Shown piece after piece: positions 45,695-55,271 of a stretch of 64,000 bases of DNA. The position numbers were made by a program, and so were the translations under genes. Every line of letters starts with the position of its first letter. Position 1 is the stretch's first letter. Source of the stretch: SZUA-76 sp945787585 (GTDB lineage Bacteria > Pseudomonadota > Gammaproteobacteria > SZUA-140); NCBI GenBank assembly GCA_947258425.1, contig CAMYIG010000001.1, positions 1-64,000 of the forward strand, written 5' to 3'. The notes under the pieces were generated by a model. The model was not told the origin of the DNA. It searched no databases and saw only the letters and a list, made by a program, of their open reading frames with translations.

Positions 45695-47158
45695 TCACAA
45701 AAACTTTTCCTTCAATGATGAGGCTCGAACAGCTAACTCTTTAAACATCCCCCTTACCTTGCTATCAATCAGGTACAACACCAGCACAAATCCGAGAATC
45801 AGACCCGTTTTCACAACAATACCCCAAATTATTTCTGCCGGAACAAGAAACAGGCTAAGCACATAGAAAGTTATTGCGACTAACGTGACAATGAGCGACC
45901 TTACATGCAGGTATGACACAGGGTAAATTTTCTGCGACACGTAGAACGTAAGAAAAGAGAAAATGACACCAGAAATAATAAACATGGTTGCCGCGCCGTA
46001 CACTCCCATCAACTGGATGAGGATAAAATTTCCGGCCACATCAATCACGAAAACAACCATACTGATATACAATATATATTTGGTCTTTTTCTGATATAAA
46101 AGACCGGTTTGATAGCAATATGACATTTCTCGAGCGGCCACACCCACTAACAAAAGTGGGACAACTGAACTTGCAGTCCAAAACGCCTCGCTCGAAGCTA
46201 TCACTAAAACATCTGATGCAAATAAAGATATGCCTAGCGCAACAAAAGAAACCGCTACGACAAAATAATGGGTGACGACTATCTGAATATCCTTAGCATC
46301 ATCCTGATTCATTATTGAAAATCTAAATGGACCGTAGACCCTCTGAAATGGTTCTACCAGCATAAATCTCAATAACAGACCAAACTTCATTGCAAGCCCG
46401 TAAACACCAACGGCTTCTAATGATGCATAGGTACGCAACATCACTTGCCCAACATTAATCATCAGCACCATCACAATAGCGCTACCCGCAAATGGTACGC
46501 TGTACTTTATGACTGGAATGGCCTTGGCAAGATCAAAACTGAAGCCACAGTGTCTAATCACGTAGAAAATTAATATTGTACCAACCAGCCCAGCACATAT
46601 TAAATTAGCTTTTAATACACCAACAATTCCTTCTTCCCAATAGGCCACAAACAACACACTAAAGACCAACTGTGTTATCAACTTTGCAATGGATAATAAA
46701 ACATAAAAAATAGAGAGTTCTTTTGCTCTGAGGTATGCATAACCGATTTCTGAACTTAACTCGATCACTATAATAACTAAAACAAGCTGTAATGCTTTCT
46801 CATACCCACTATCACCGAGCAAAAGCACTGTCATTTCTGGCACCCAGCTAGCCAGCAATAGAACCCCAGCAATGGACAACCCTAATGATGTAAATAGATT
46901 TGTGGTAATAACAGCATTACGATCTTTTTTACTTTCGTAATCAAAATAGAATCTTAATGTTGCATGTGATAACCCAGCGCCAAGCAGTACCGATAGCGTT
47001 GCACTACTCGCGTAGAGTAGCTCTAGTGCGCCATACTCTGATAGTGAAAGATAATGCGTATATAAAGGAAGTAAGACGAAAGCCCCAAGCCTGTTAATTG
47101 CATTGCCAATCCAGTATATCGCACCGTGATGAAGCAGACGCTGTATGTCCTTCTTCAT
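45695..47158 (-). CDS. Polysaccharide flippase (Wzx/MATE-MVF superfamily)
   Basis: A 487-residue membrane protein with about 12-14 membrane segments, matching polysaccharide biosynthesis flippases. The start (AIYWIGNAINRLGAFVLLPLYTHYLSLSEYG) is characteristic. It would move the lipid-linked oligosaccharide from the inner to the outer face of the cytoplasmic membrane. It begins one base before the end of the kinase/methyltransferase-fusion gene, and with the ligase/polymerase it completes a Wzx/Wzy-type route. Confidence 0.9.
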   Translation of the reverse strand: MKKDIQRLLHHGAIYWIGNAINRLGAFVLLPLYTHYLSLSEYGALELLYASSATLSVLLGAGLSHATLRFYFDYESKKDRNAVITTNLFTSLGLSIAGVLLLASWVPEMTVLLLGDSGYEKALQLVLVIIVIELSSEIGYAYLRAKELSIFYVLLSIAKLITQLVFSVLFVAYWEEGIVGVLKANLICAGLVGTILIFYVIRHCGFSFDLAKAIPVIKYSVPFAGSAIVMVLMINVGQVMLRTYASLEAVGVYGLAMKFGLLLRFMLVEPFQRVYGPFRFSIMNQDDAKDIQIVVTHYFVVAVSFVALGISLFASDVLVIASSEAFWTASSVVPLLLVGVAAREMSYCYQTGLLYQKKTKYILYISMVVFVIDVAGNFILIQLMGVYGAATMFIISGVIFSFLTFYVSQKIYPVSYLHVRSLIVTLVAITFYVLSLFLVPAEIIWGIVVKTGLILGFVLVLYLIDSKVRGMFKELAVRASSLKEKFL

Positions 47159-47159
47159 A

Positions 47160-48995
47160 TCAGTACGGTTTATTATTAGAATTGTTATTTTCTTGGATAT
47201 CTATTGCTTCGATCATTCGAATAAGTACTTCTTTAATGTTCTCGCGCGCAAAATCAGGATGGGACTTTAATCCTGATGAAACTCTATCGCGTAGATGAGT
47301 TAACCAAAACAAACACTTAAGCGGAAATAAAAGTTCTGTGGGCAGCGCATACTTAGCGCATGCCATTTCAATAAGATCTTTATAAAAAACGTCTGTTTTT
47401 CCAGGAAGCAGAATATTTTTATATACATCAGCCAACGACTGCCCTGTTTCAGATGAAATCCTGTACAGAATCAGCGTATAGATATCCAGTAGTGGCATGC
47501 CATTCTTTTCAGACATATCCCAGTCGATAATTCCGCCAAGCTGGCCATCATCTAAAAAGAGAATATTACCTAGCTTATAATCACCGTGAGACCTGACAAA
47601 TGGAATATTTTTATCCTTAAAGGCCCCAAACAAAAACTCACCTATTATAGACAGCAGGGGCTTCACATCATCATCACATAAGGCTGCCAATGGTGATATT
47701 GCGCCAACAATAAATTGATTAATTAATATTTCATCGAACGCTCTATTTTTTACTCCATTCATTTGCATATCAATAAAAAGCTCGCAAGATTGCATTATCA
47801 TCAACTCTGCTTTCTCACCAAAGCCGTCTAACTCCTTCCCTCGTATTTTCTCTTCAATGATATAACCCTTAGACTCTTGAACTTTATCTACGTAAAGTCT
47901 TGGAACAAAGCCTGAAAATATTTCATTTGATAATGCCTTAAGTGCATCAGCATTTCGCTGTACTGCCATTAAACCTTCAGACGTCCTTGGATGGCGCACG
48001 ACAATATCTCGATCATTTTCATCCTCAGGGCCGACTATCAGAATGGTAACGCCAGAGTTCCCAGCAACAATTTTCTTTACAACTACGCGGCCTACCCCCC
48101 AATTAAGCATTACACCTATCCGCTCAGACTCAATAACTTCATCAATGACTCGCTTATGAGATACCCGAGAAGCAATCAGCATAAAGGATGGCCAAAGATT
48201 TGATGGTAAAAAGCGATGTTTTATATACTGCTTAATTTTATAGAATGCGCTCATGCAGTACACACTCAAATCGCCTAAACTACCATTTTTCACAAACACG
48301 GGAAGCGGCATAAAACTAGATGTGTAATAAAAATCGCCAATATACTTATCTATAATACTATATTGCTGGCAGGATAAAATCCGCTTTAAACGCTTAACGG
48401 GGACTCCATTCAATTCTTTATCACGTGAAACCCCATGCAAATTGTGCAACCAATCTCGATAGTTTTGAGCATTATTATCGATAATAACGAGTGAACCATT
48501 CAGAGATAACAAAGCCTTACTGTTAGCTACAAATATGCGGTAGCGGTCACATACGCTCATCTCACTTTGAAATGAACGGCTATTACTTACATGCAACAAT
48601 ATAACAAGTGAAACAGCTTCAGCGGCTATAGGTAGTGGCTTAGACAAATCAGCCTGCACTGGAATCACATTATCCACTGATTTTTTCAGTGCCTCACGCT
48701 TTACCTTCATCAACGCATTCACATCACTATGAATGGCAATTACAGTTAAAAAATGCGGTGCAAGTTTACATGAGATATTTCCATCCGTATCATCGATCAC
48801 TAACGCAACACTCTGGTTCTTCACATAATGTGGTAACAGCGGCAACCAGAAGGCGTGATCCGCGTTCGACTTCCCTAATAAATCTTTATACTGCGAAAAG
48901 CTCTCCGATTGATCCAGCATTGAACGTAGTGAATCCTGACAATCAGTTATGTCACCACTAGAATCGCAATAATTTTCTGGATAACTCTCTTTCAC
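47160..48995 (-). CDS. Fusion protein: degenerate methyltransferase-like domain and APH-type kinase domain
   Basis: A 611-residue protein with two parts. Residues 60-250 have the pattern of a class I methyltransferase (SVALVIDDTDG, DNVIPVQADLSKPLPIAAEAVSLVILLHVSNS), but the glycine-rich SAM motif is poor, so binding may be lost. Residues 290-600 are an aminoglycoside-phosphotransferase-type kinase with catalytic RSHGDYKLGNILF (about 466-478) and metal-binding GIIDWDMSE (about 488-496). It may phosphorylate a sugar, lipid or small molecule for the polymer. The GC content is low even for the region. I know no named family with this pair. Confidence 0.68.
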   Translation of the reverse strand: MKESYPENYCDSSGDITDCQDSLRSMLDQSESFSQYKDLLGKSNADHAFWLPLLPHYVKNQSVALVIDDTDGNISCKLAPHFLTVIAIHSDVNALMKVKREALKKSVDNVIPVQADLSKPLPIAAEAVSLVILLHVSNSRSFQSEMSVCDRYRIFVANSKALLSLNGSLVIIDNNAQNYRDWLHNLHGVSRDKELNGVPVKRLKRILSCQQYSIIDKYIGDFYYTSSFMPLPVFVKNGSLGDLSVYCMSAFYKIKQYIKHRFLPSNLWPSFMLIASRVSHKRVIDEVIESERIGVMLNWGVGRVVVKKIVAGNSGVTILIVGPEDENDRDIVVRHPRTSEGLMAVQRNADALKALSNEIFSGFVPRLYVDKVQESKGYIIEEKIRGKELDGFGEKAELMIMQSCELFIDMQMNGVKNRAFDEILINQFIVGAISPLAALCDDDVKPLLSIIGEFLFGAFKDKNIPFVRSHGDYKLGNILFLDDGQLGGIIDWDMSEKNGMPLLDIYTLILYRISSETGQSLADVYKNILLPGKTDVFYKDLIEMACAKYALPTELLFPLKCLFWLTHLRDRVSSGLKSHPDFARENIKEVLIRMIEAIDIQENNNSNNKPY

Positions 48996-49041
48996 ACCCT
49001 ATCCTATAAACAATTATTTACCAGAAAGCATTAGCTTTAAA

Positions 49042-50070
49042 TTACATAAAAATTGATGGCAAGGAGAGCATCGCGGCAAACTCTTCCCTTGACTGATATC
49101 TTTCTACATGAAGCCGCTTGAGTGCATATTTTTCATAACATACGAACGAGTTAGTACCATTTACATAACTAGTAGAAAACTCATACCCACACTGCTCTGC
49201 CATCTTCAACGCTCTTTTATCAAAAGCATTTTTGCCGCCCACAGGATATGCAAGTACCTGGCAAGGTTTGGCTAGCTGATCTTCAAGTACATTTTTTGAG
49301 TGTTCTATCTCGTAATATAATTCATCATCATCTAAATTAGAAAAAATTGGATGCGTGACTGAATGAGAGCCAAATTCGATATTACTTGCGGACATCTCTT
49401 TTACTTGCTCCCAGGTTAATGGAGCACTCTGGGAAAACTTTTCTTTGTTTTTTACAAACCCCGTTTGATGCTCAAGAATTTCTATAGTAGTAATCCTGGA
49501 GCTATTAGGTATTTCTTTCAGGCGTTGTAACAAAGTTTTCAGTAGTAATTTACGTTGATTACGGTCACTGTTTAGCTCAAGCACTAAATCTGCACTGTGA
49601 AGATCAATCATCATATTATCCGCGCAAAGAATCATATACGCGACCCAATCAAACCAGAATGGTTTAGTGCCACCGATATAATCCGTTGAGATAAAAATGG
49701 TTGCCGGCACATTACATTTTTTTAATATAGGAAACGCCACTGTATAGTTATCATCAAAGCCGTCGTCAAACGTAACAATGAGTGGCCGCGGCGGCATCTG
49801 CATCCTTCCTGCGGTTATTTCCACGAGATCGAAAAAAGTTATAGGATTGTAGTGTTTTTTAACAAAAGTCATTTGCCATTCGAAATCATCACTGGATGCA
49901 CTAATCAGATCTAAATCAAACTTGTATTCTGTATCATCAGCAAGGTCTACTATTCTATGGTAGGCTAAAATCATTAACTCGCTTACATATCTCGATCGCA
50001 GTCCTGCAATAACTGGCAAAAGCCCTAAAGCGCTTAATGCCCGCCCTGCGAATGCTTTTTTACTACCCAC
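49042..50070 (-). CDS. Polysaccharide deacetylase family protein
   Basis: A 342-residue NodB-type protein. After a short hydrophobic start, LMILAYHRIVD opens the domain; IVTFDDGFDDNY (about 99-110) has the catalytic and metal Asp, and FGSHSVTHPIFSN (about 234-246) has the metal His pair. An insert between the motifs makes it longer than minimal NodB. It differs from the XrtA-locus DUF3473-type deacetylase, which I do not find in this window. It lies between the outer-membrane protein gene and the kinase-fusion gene in the same operon. Confidence 0.87.
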   Translation of the reverse strand: MGSKKAFAGRALSALGLLPVIAGLRSRYVSELMILAYHRIVDLADDTEYKFDLDLISASSDDFEWQMTFVKKHYNPITFFDLVEITAGRMQMPPRPLIVTFDDGFDDNYTVAFPILKKCNVPATIFISTDYIGGTKPFWFDWVAYMILCADNMMIDLHSADLVLELNSDRNQRKLLLKTLLQRLKEIPNSSRITTIEILEHQTGFVKNKEKFSQSAPLTWEQVKEMSASNIEFGSHSVTHPIFSNLDDDELYYEIEHSKNVLEDQLAKPCQVLAYPVGGKNAFDKRALKMAEQCGYEFSTSYVNGTNSFVCYEKYALKRLHVERYQSREEFAAMLSLPSIFM

Positions 50071-50159
50071 TTATTTATTAATCCAGTTTGTCATTCTAGC
50101 TTTCCTATCAACTAGCCCATTAAAATATTTACAACCAACAGCACCACTAATTCTTAAAC

Positions 50160-51707
50160 TCACAGAATCAGAACTAACTGCATGCGAATAACATTTTCTT
50201 TATAGTCATTTATAACAAAATTAGAATCTCGCTCTGTATATCTATATTCAATAGTGCCTGTCAGGCGCTGCGTTATTTCATTAGCCATCTCAATTGACGC
50301 AGTTCGTGCCCAGTCAATTCTAATTCCATCCCTAAACTTCTCTTTCATCCACTCATGGTTAAAACCTAATGTCGTACGAATACCTACGCGTAACGAGATA
50401 TCAATGTCTGCACTCAGCCTATTTTCTTTATCCTGCACGATTTGATACTCAAGCTTCCTTTCGTCAACATTAAACTCCCAAACGAGTTTACGCCCGGTAT
50501 ATTTATAACCTATAGATGATGTTTTACGAACAAATGCCTCAGCATTCAATTCGGCATTCAATCCCAGTCGAGAAACAGAAAGCCCTTCGTCCGATTCAAA
50601 AACTTGCTGTCCAATTTGAGACTTCGATGTTGTACTAACGTCTTCGTTATACCGCGCTCGCCATCTTGTCCGATCTATTTCTCTGTCATATATAAGCAGG
50701 TATGTGTCACCAAAAAACCGCTCGCCAGCCCGCGCTTCTACTCTTGTATACCTGTCTAACTGCCATCCAAACCCGACATTCCAGAACTCACCATCTAAAT
50801 CAATCTCCGACTCAGGCATAACCATTCCGAAATCAACTTCTTCATAGCCCCCACCCGTCAATAGCTCAAGACGTCGCGTAGCCTGCCACCGTAAATCGTA
50901 GATCAGTACTTTGAATCTGGAATCTACAGCTGATTTATGATCTATTTTTTCATCGCTATAACCCAGCGCCCAAAAAAAACGATCCCGCTTAACACGGTTA
51001 TTTACATCTATGCTAAATTTACTTGTATCTACATCAGCGATATCATTCTCAGTCCTTACTACATCTGCATCGTAACGTGTTTCAACAACAATACCGGCGC
51101 CATATACATAGCGCCAACTGGGGCTAGCGCCAAGCGTAAAAACATTTCTCCGATCTTCTGTAGAAGAAAGGTTTTCTCTAAGTATCGGCTCCTCATCTCC
51201 CAAAACTTGCTGAAAATAACTACCCCTCATATCAACCAAAAATTGATCGGGGATGACTTCATAAGCTGCATTGGTTCTAAACTGATGAAACGTTGCGTTA
51301 CGACTACGCTCTTTTGAAAAATACAGGTTTTGCATATTATAGTTAAGAAAGAAATTAGACCTTCCCCACTCATTCTCTATAGCAACACCAGGCATCACTT
51401 CAGTAATATACTCTTCGGTAACGCTGTCTCCCTGTGCAAGACTTACATTATCGGTATAGATCTCACTTAATGAGACCTGAGGTGTAATCATCCAGTTTGC
51501 AGCAAGAGTATTAGAAAAAAACAATAGCGGAAGTACAAAAACAAAAGACGTGGATAGCCTTTTCTTCGCCGAGGAAAAATAACTTGAAGCCTTGCTTGCA
51601 CTCGATATTTTTAACGGCATGATTGATAATATTCTCAGTATCATTTGCTTAATATATATAGCGGCTACCCGCAAAAGAAACGTATAAACAGACCTCCTAT
51701 TATTCAC
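50160..51707 (-). CDS. XrtA/PEP-CTERM system-associated outer membrane beta-barrel protein
   Basis: A protein of up to 515 residues. A hydrophobic segment ending in FFSNTLAA (about 53-70) is the signal peptide, then about 440 residues of alternating aromatic and polar strands typical of a barrel, ending with RMQLVLIL. ISLSEIYTDNVSLAQ-type text at the mature start matches the outer-membrane protein that is a standing part of exosortase A loci. It may form part of the polymer exit path. The start is uncertain: the 50 residues before the signal peptide are unusual, and ATGs at 51644 or 51620 are alternatives. It follows the kinase gene after three bases. Confidence 0.82.
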   Translation of the reverse strand: MNNRRSVYTFLLRVAAIYIKQMILRILSIMPLKISSASKASSYFSSAKKRLSTSFVFVLPLLFFSNTLAANWMITPQVSLSEIYTDNVSLAQGDSVTEEYITEVMPGVAIENEWGRSNFFLNYNMQNLYFSKERSRNATFHQFRTNAAYEVIPDQFLVDMRGSYFQQVLGDEEPILRENLSSTEDRRNVFTLGASPSWRYVYGAGIVVETRYDADVVRTENDIADVDTSKFSIDVNNRVKRDRFFWALGYSDEKIDHKSAVDSRFKVLIYDLRWQATRRLELLTGGGYEEVDFGMVMPESEIDLDGEFWNVGFGWQLDRYTRVEARAGERFFGDTYLLIYDREIDRTRWRARYNEDVSTTSKSQIGQQVFESDEGLSVSRLGLNAELNAEAFVRKTSSIGYKYTGRKLVWEFNVDERKLEYQIVQDKENRLSADIDISLRVGIRTTLGFNHEWMKEKFRDGIRIDWARTASIEMANEITQRLTGTIEYRYTERDSNFVINDYKENVIRMQLVLIL

Positions 51708-51710
51708 TTC

Positions 51711-52580
51711 TTAGCGACGGCGGTTATCTACCCCATAACCATAATGGTCAGAGCTTTTTACGTGGTCACATTTATTCAATAACAACCCAACAGCTTTATC
51801 TTTTCCTAAAAGCTTCAGTGCATTTTTCACATCTGACTGCTTACTTTCCTCTGCCGCTACAACCATGACAACCTGCCCAACCATCTCAGACAACACTACC
51901 GCTTCATTGGTTACAAGCAGCGGTGGAGCATCAAATATCACAATTCTATCGTTATAGCGCGATGCAAATTCAGCCATCAATTTCTTCATATTATTACTTG
52001 AAAGCAGCTCAACTGAATGAGGGTGGTGGCGGCCAGAAATCATCACTTTTAGATTAGGAATATCTGTTTCACAAATCAGGCCATCTAGCACAGAAGCCTC
52101 ATCAAGCAAATAATCTACAAGCCCCGCCCCACCATCAGCATTCAATAACCGACTAATTGAAGGCCTCCCAAGATCAACATCCACCAGTAGTACTTTTTTG
52201 TCACGCTCCATCGCAATGCTTTTTGCAAGATTAATCGCGGTGAATGTTTTTCCTTCACCAGAAAGCGCACTCGTCACCATAATTAGATTGCCATTCTTAA
52301 CAGGGGCAGTTTCAAACCCTGACGCATTATTGATTAATGGTCTTTTAATCCGTCTAAACTGCTCAGTAATGATGACGCCATCTTCACCATGTCCCATCAC
52401 TTTATCAGACTTACTCCATATCAATACTTTATTACCGGACGATTGCGCCTGACTTGTTTTAACCCCGCCATCTACTTGTTGCTTGTCATGGTCAGGCATA
52501 GAGGAGGCACTTTCATCACTACGTTTTTTTCTAGCTTTATTATCAGTAATTTTATCAATTGCTTTCTCGATAATGCTCAT
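51711..52580 (-). CDS. XrtA-associated tyrosine autokinase (BY-kinase)
   Basis: A 289-residue cytoplasmic ATPase of the Wzc/CapB type. The Walker A motif is SALSGEGKTFTAINLA, Walker A' is VLLVDVDLGRPS and Walker B is IVIFDAPPLL. The end (DHYGYGVDNRRR) has two tyrosines for autophosphorylation, fewer than in most Wzc proteins. It works with the chain-length protein encoded just upstream to control polymer export. The ATG at 52580 is chosen because AGGTGG lies six bases before it; a GTG at 52583 directly precedes it. Confidence 0.9.
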   Translation of the reverse strand: MSIIEKAIDKITDNKARKKRSDESASSMPDHDKQQVDGGVKTSQAQSSGNKVLIWSKSDKVMGHGEDGVIITEQFRRIKRPLINNASGFETAPVKNGNLIMVTSALSGEGKTFTAINLAKSIAMERDKKVLLVDVDLGRPSISRLLNADGGAGLVDYLLDEASVLDGLICETDIPNLKVMISGRHHPHSVELLSSNNMKKLMAEFASRYNDRIVIFDAPPLLVTNEAVVLSEMVGQVVMVVAAEESKQSDVKNALKLLGKDKAVGLLLNKCDHVKSSDHYGYGVDNRRR

Positions 52581-52582
52581 CA

Positions 52583-54157
52583 CTAACCACCTATTCCTGT
52601 AGATACAATTGACATTAGAGCGTCAACATCAAATAAGGCAATAGCCAATACGATTAGGTATGAAGCAAACAAGCCAATGCACGCAACAATAAATACTGAC
52701 AATGATAATTTTTGCGCCCTTTTTTCAGAGCCAGGAACTATCTTTGTCACTGATCCTAATGCCGTAGCACCTTCTATCTGAGACAGATCATCTTCCGTAA
52801 TAAAGGTCGCCTTTAACATTCCAAATAATATCGCCAGTCCAACACCGCCGCCAATGCCCAGGAACAAAACCATAGTGATGAACAGTCCTCGATGAGGCCA
52901 AACGGGCACCAGTGGAACTGCGGGAGGATCGATGATACGAAATTGCACGTCATCAACGCTTTGAGACGCTTCTCTTGAAATTTTAGCCGACTCACGTCTA
53001 ACTACTAACGCCTCATAATTTTGCTTATTAATAGTATAGTCTCGATTAAGTTTTGCGAGCTCAGCCTCTACCCGAGGCACAACATCGACCAGTTTTCTCA
53101 ACCCCGCCACTCGGCGTTCATGCTCTACGACACGCACTTTCAACACTGAAACATCCGCTTCTGCACGACCTAACGAGATTTTTAATTCCTGAAAAATCGG
53201 GTTATCTGCGTCACCGTCCGCCCATTGTGTCAGTTTCCGCGACTCAAGCTTGCCATCTCTTTGTGCTTTTAACTGCTCTATTGTCCGCTTCGCAGCAATC
53301 ACATCAGGATGCTTGTCAGTAAACTGCAATAACAAACCATCCAGCGTCACTTCAAGCCCACTAATCCGGCTATCAATGTCATTGACCCCTTGCACCATCC
53401 TGTCTTGCGTCAGCGGGATATCTCCATCAATTTGGCGCTGAAGCTCATCTCTTCTTCTTTCAGCTTCTCGTAAATCAAGCTTTGCTCGTTCCAGACCTTC
53501 CATGCCAATTCTTAAACGATCAAAATAGCCACCCGCTTCTGTCGGCATAAAACCAACATTTTTCCTTTTAAATACTTTTAGCCGTTCTTCTGCTTCTTCT
53601 AATTTCGCCTCATATTCGTCAATTTGCTGATCTAAAAACACTTCCGTTCTGCTTGTGTCTTTACGCGCTGTCATCAGGGTCGTTTCGACAAAAAGAGCCA
53701 GCAACTTTTCGACTACATTTTTTGCTAGAAGCGGGTTTTTATCCTGATATGAAATTACATATATTCCATCACCAGACGAGCCCTTCACATTTATTTTCTC
53801 ACTCAGCCTGTTTATCACTCTCTCCAGATCTTCCGGGGTTTTTACCTCCAGATCTAACGCAGATTCCTTAACAATTTTTTCAAGATTTGGACGACTTAAT
53901 AAGGTCCTACGGGTTGTCAGCGCCACTGCTGAACGCACATCACTATCAACTGCAATACCTCGCAACACTGGCTGCAACATCGATTGAGTGTCGAGATAAA
54001 CTCTCGTCATCGCCTCATACCGATCTGGCAAGACATAAACAACGCCCCAGCCTACCGCACAGATGACCGCTGCTGTGACAATCGCAAGCCAGCGTCGTAT
54101 CCAGGCAAGATGTGCCATTCGCGTATACTTCTTAAACTCCTCAAATGCGCCACTCAT
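52583..54157 (-). CDS. XrtA system polysaccharide chain-length determinant (Wzz-type)
   Basis: A 524-residue inner-membrane protein with a first membrane segment (about 23-45), a large periplasmic part with long coiled coils (about 165-400), a Pro-rich stretch (IDPPAVPLVPVWPHR) before the second membrane segment (about 425-450) and a third near the end (about 485-510). This is the exosortase A form of Wzz, which sets polymer length and docks the tyrosine kinase. It lies two bases before the kinase start and 49 bases after the export gene. Confidence 0.92.
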   Translation of the reverse strand: MSGAFEEFKKYTRMAHLAWIRRWLAIVTAAVICAVGWGVVYVLPDRYEAMTRVYLDTQSMLQPVLRGIAVDSDVRSAVALTTRRTLLSRPNLEKIVKESALDLEVKTPEDLERVINRLSEKINVKGSSGDGIYVISYQDKNPLLAKNVVEKLLALFVETTLMTARKDTSRTEVFLDQQIDEYEAKLEEAEERLKVFKRKNVGFMPTEAGGYFDRLRIGMEGLERAKLDLREAERRRDELQRQIDGDIPLTQDRMVQGVNDIDSRISGLEVTLDGLLLQFTDKHPDVIAAKRTIEQLKAQRDGKLESRKLTQWADGDADNPIFQELKISLGRAEADVSVLKVRVVEHERRVAGLRKLVDVVPRVEAELAKLNRDYTINKQNYEALVVRRESAKISREASQSVDDVQFRIIDPPAVPLVPVWPHRGLFITMVLFLGIGGGVGLAILFGMLKATFITEDDLSQIEGATALGSVTKIVPGSEKRAQKLSLSVFIVACIGLFASYLIVLAIALFDVDALMSIVSTGIGG

Positions 54158-54206
54158 CTTAACTTGCCTTTAGTATTAATATTAATGTACAGCCGTAAAA
54201 TAGGCA

Positions 54207-54848
54207 TTAAAACCATGATTCCGGAATAATTAATATGTCACCAGGTCTCATTTCAACATTGGCAGAAATTTCCCCACCTGACATCAAGTCTTCAATCTTG
54301 ACACGAAACTCTCTTCGTTCGCCGTCAATTTCACGAACAATATGAGCCTTATTGCCGGCGGCAAACTCGGTTAATCCACCCACTGCAATCATCACATCTA
54401 GTAGTGTCATTGCCTCACGATATGGAAGCGCCTGAGGCTGTGCCGCAGCCCCTACCACTCTGATTTGCTGGTTATAAGGGCCGCCAAAGCCACTCACAAT
54501 CACAGTAACAACAGGCTCTTTTATATATTTCGATAGCACACCCTCGATGTCTCGAGCCAACTGGGTGGGGGTTTTACCAATGGCGACCATATCCTCAACA
54601 AGTGGACTGGACACTGTCCCATTTGGACGTACCGGCACCGTGATAGAAACATCGGGATTACGCCAAACAAAAATATTTATCGTGTCACCCGGACCGATCA
54701 GGTATTCAGAGTGAGTCCTATCAGAACTCACACCGTCTAATGCCGGTGTTGGGAGCGACGTAGTCGATGCACAACCCACCAGTAAAACGGGTACAAAAAG
54801 AAACCCGGTAATGGCCCTTGCGCAAGATTTAAGTGAAAACATTTTCAC
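54207..54848 (-). CDS. XrtA/PEP-CTERM polysaccharide export lipoprotein (Wza-like)
   Basis: A 213-residue lipoprotein with lipobox LLVGC (Cys26). The polysaccharide export domain begins YLIGPGDTINIFVWRNPDVS and is followed by a SLBB-type part (QIRVVGAAAQPQALPYRE) and the final RPGDILIIPE. It would form or gate the outer-membrane exit pore. The start is GTG at 54848, with AAGGAAGGG seven bases upstream; an ATG two codons on is possible. It opens the exopolysaccharide operon, so the promoter should lie in the 423-base region before it. Confidence 0.93.
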   Translation of the reverse strand: MKMFSLKSCARAITGFLFVPVLLVGCASTTSLPTPALDGVSSDRTHSEYLIGPGDTINIFVWRNPDVSITVPVRPNGTVSSPLVEDMVAIGKTPTQLARDIEGVLSKYIKEPVVTVIVSGFGGPYNQQIRVVGAAAQPQALPYREAMTLLDVMIAVGGLTEFAAGNKAHIVREIDGERREFRVKIEDLMSGGEISANVEMRPGDILIIPESWF

Positions 54849-55271
54849 GTAATAGCCCTTCCTTAGTTCAAATTTGGTTAACCCGTTATTATAAATGAAA
54901 TATCGTCATAATATACGAGCACTTTAACTACTCGCTCATTAAATCAGTCTAGCGTCGCACCTAATTTAGCCAATTGACCCCTTCAATAATTATCGATAAT
55001 AATATGTTTTATCGGGTACCAATATGCTGCAGCACTTTCAATCTATCGGCACAAGCTGGGGATCAAGCAAAAAATATAAATCAACACGCCAATTTCCATT
55101 CTTTGTTCATGGTCATTAGGTTTTTTAGTATACTTAATGTCGGATTATTTTACAGGCCATTAAAGATAATTATCACAATAAATTTTATTTTGATAGATAT
55201 CAACTAGTTATATTTATGGCACGGTTAGTGCTTAGAGTAAAGTAGATGTAAAATAATCGAGGATTTATCAA
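54849..55271. other. Divergent AT-rich regulatory region
   Basis: The region carries the promoter of the exopolysaccharide operon (reading left) and of the PEP-CTERM gene (reading right). The right side has a clear sigma-54 site. The left side has a TATAAT (54893 to 54888, minus strand) without a good -35. No coding sequence is supported, and no second sigma-54 site reading left was found. Confidence 0.55.
55217..55232 (+). promoter_or_regulatory. Sigma-54 (RpoN) promoter of the PEP-CTERM gene
   Basis: TGGCACGGTTAGTGCT has the full TGGCAC -24 box, the TGC of the -12 box and the strict ten-base GG-to-GC spacing. Transcription would start near 55243, about 29 bases before the ATG at 55272. The PrsR activator encoded nearby is a sigma-54-dependent regulator and is its likely partner. 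Confidence 0.85.
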
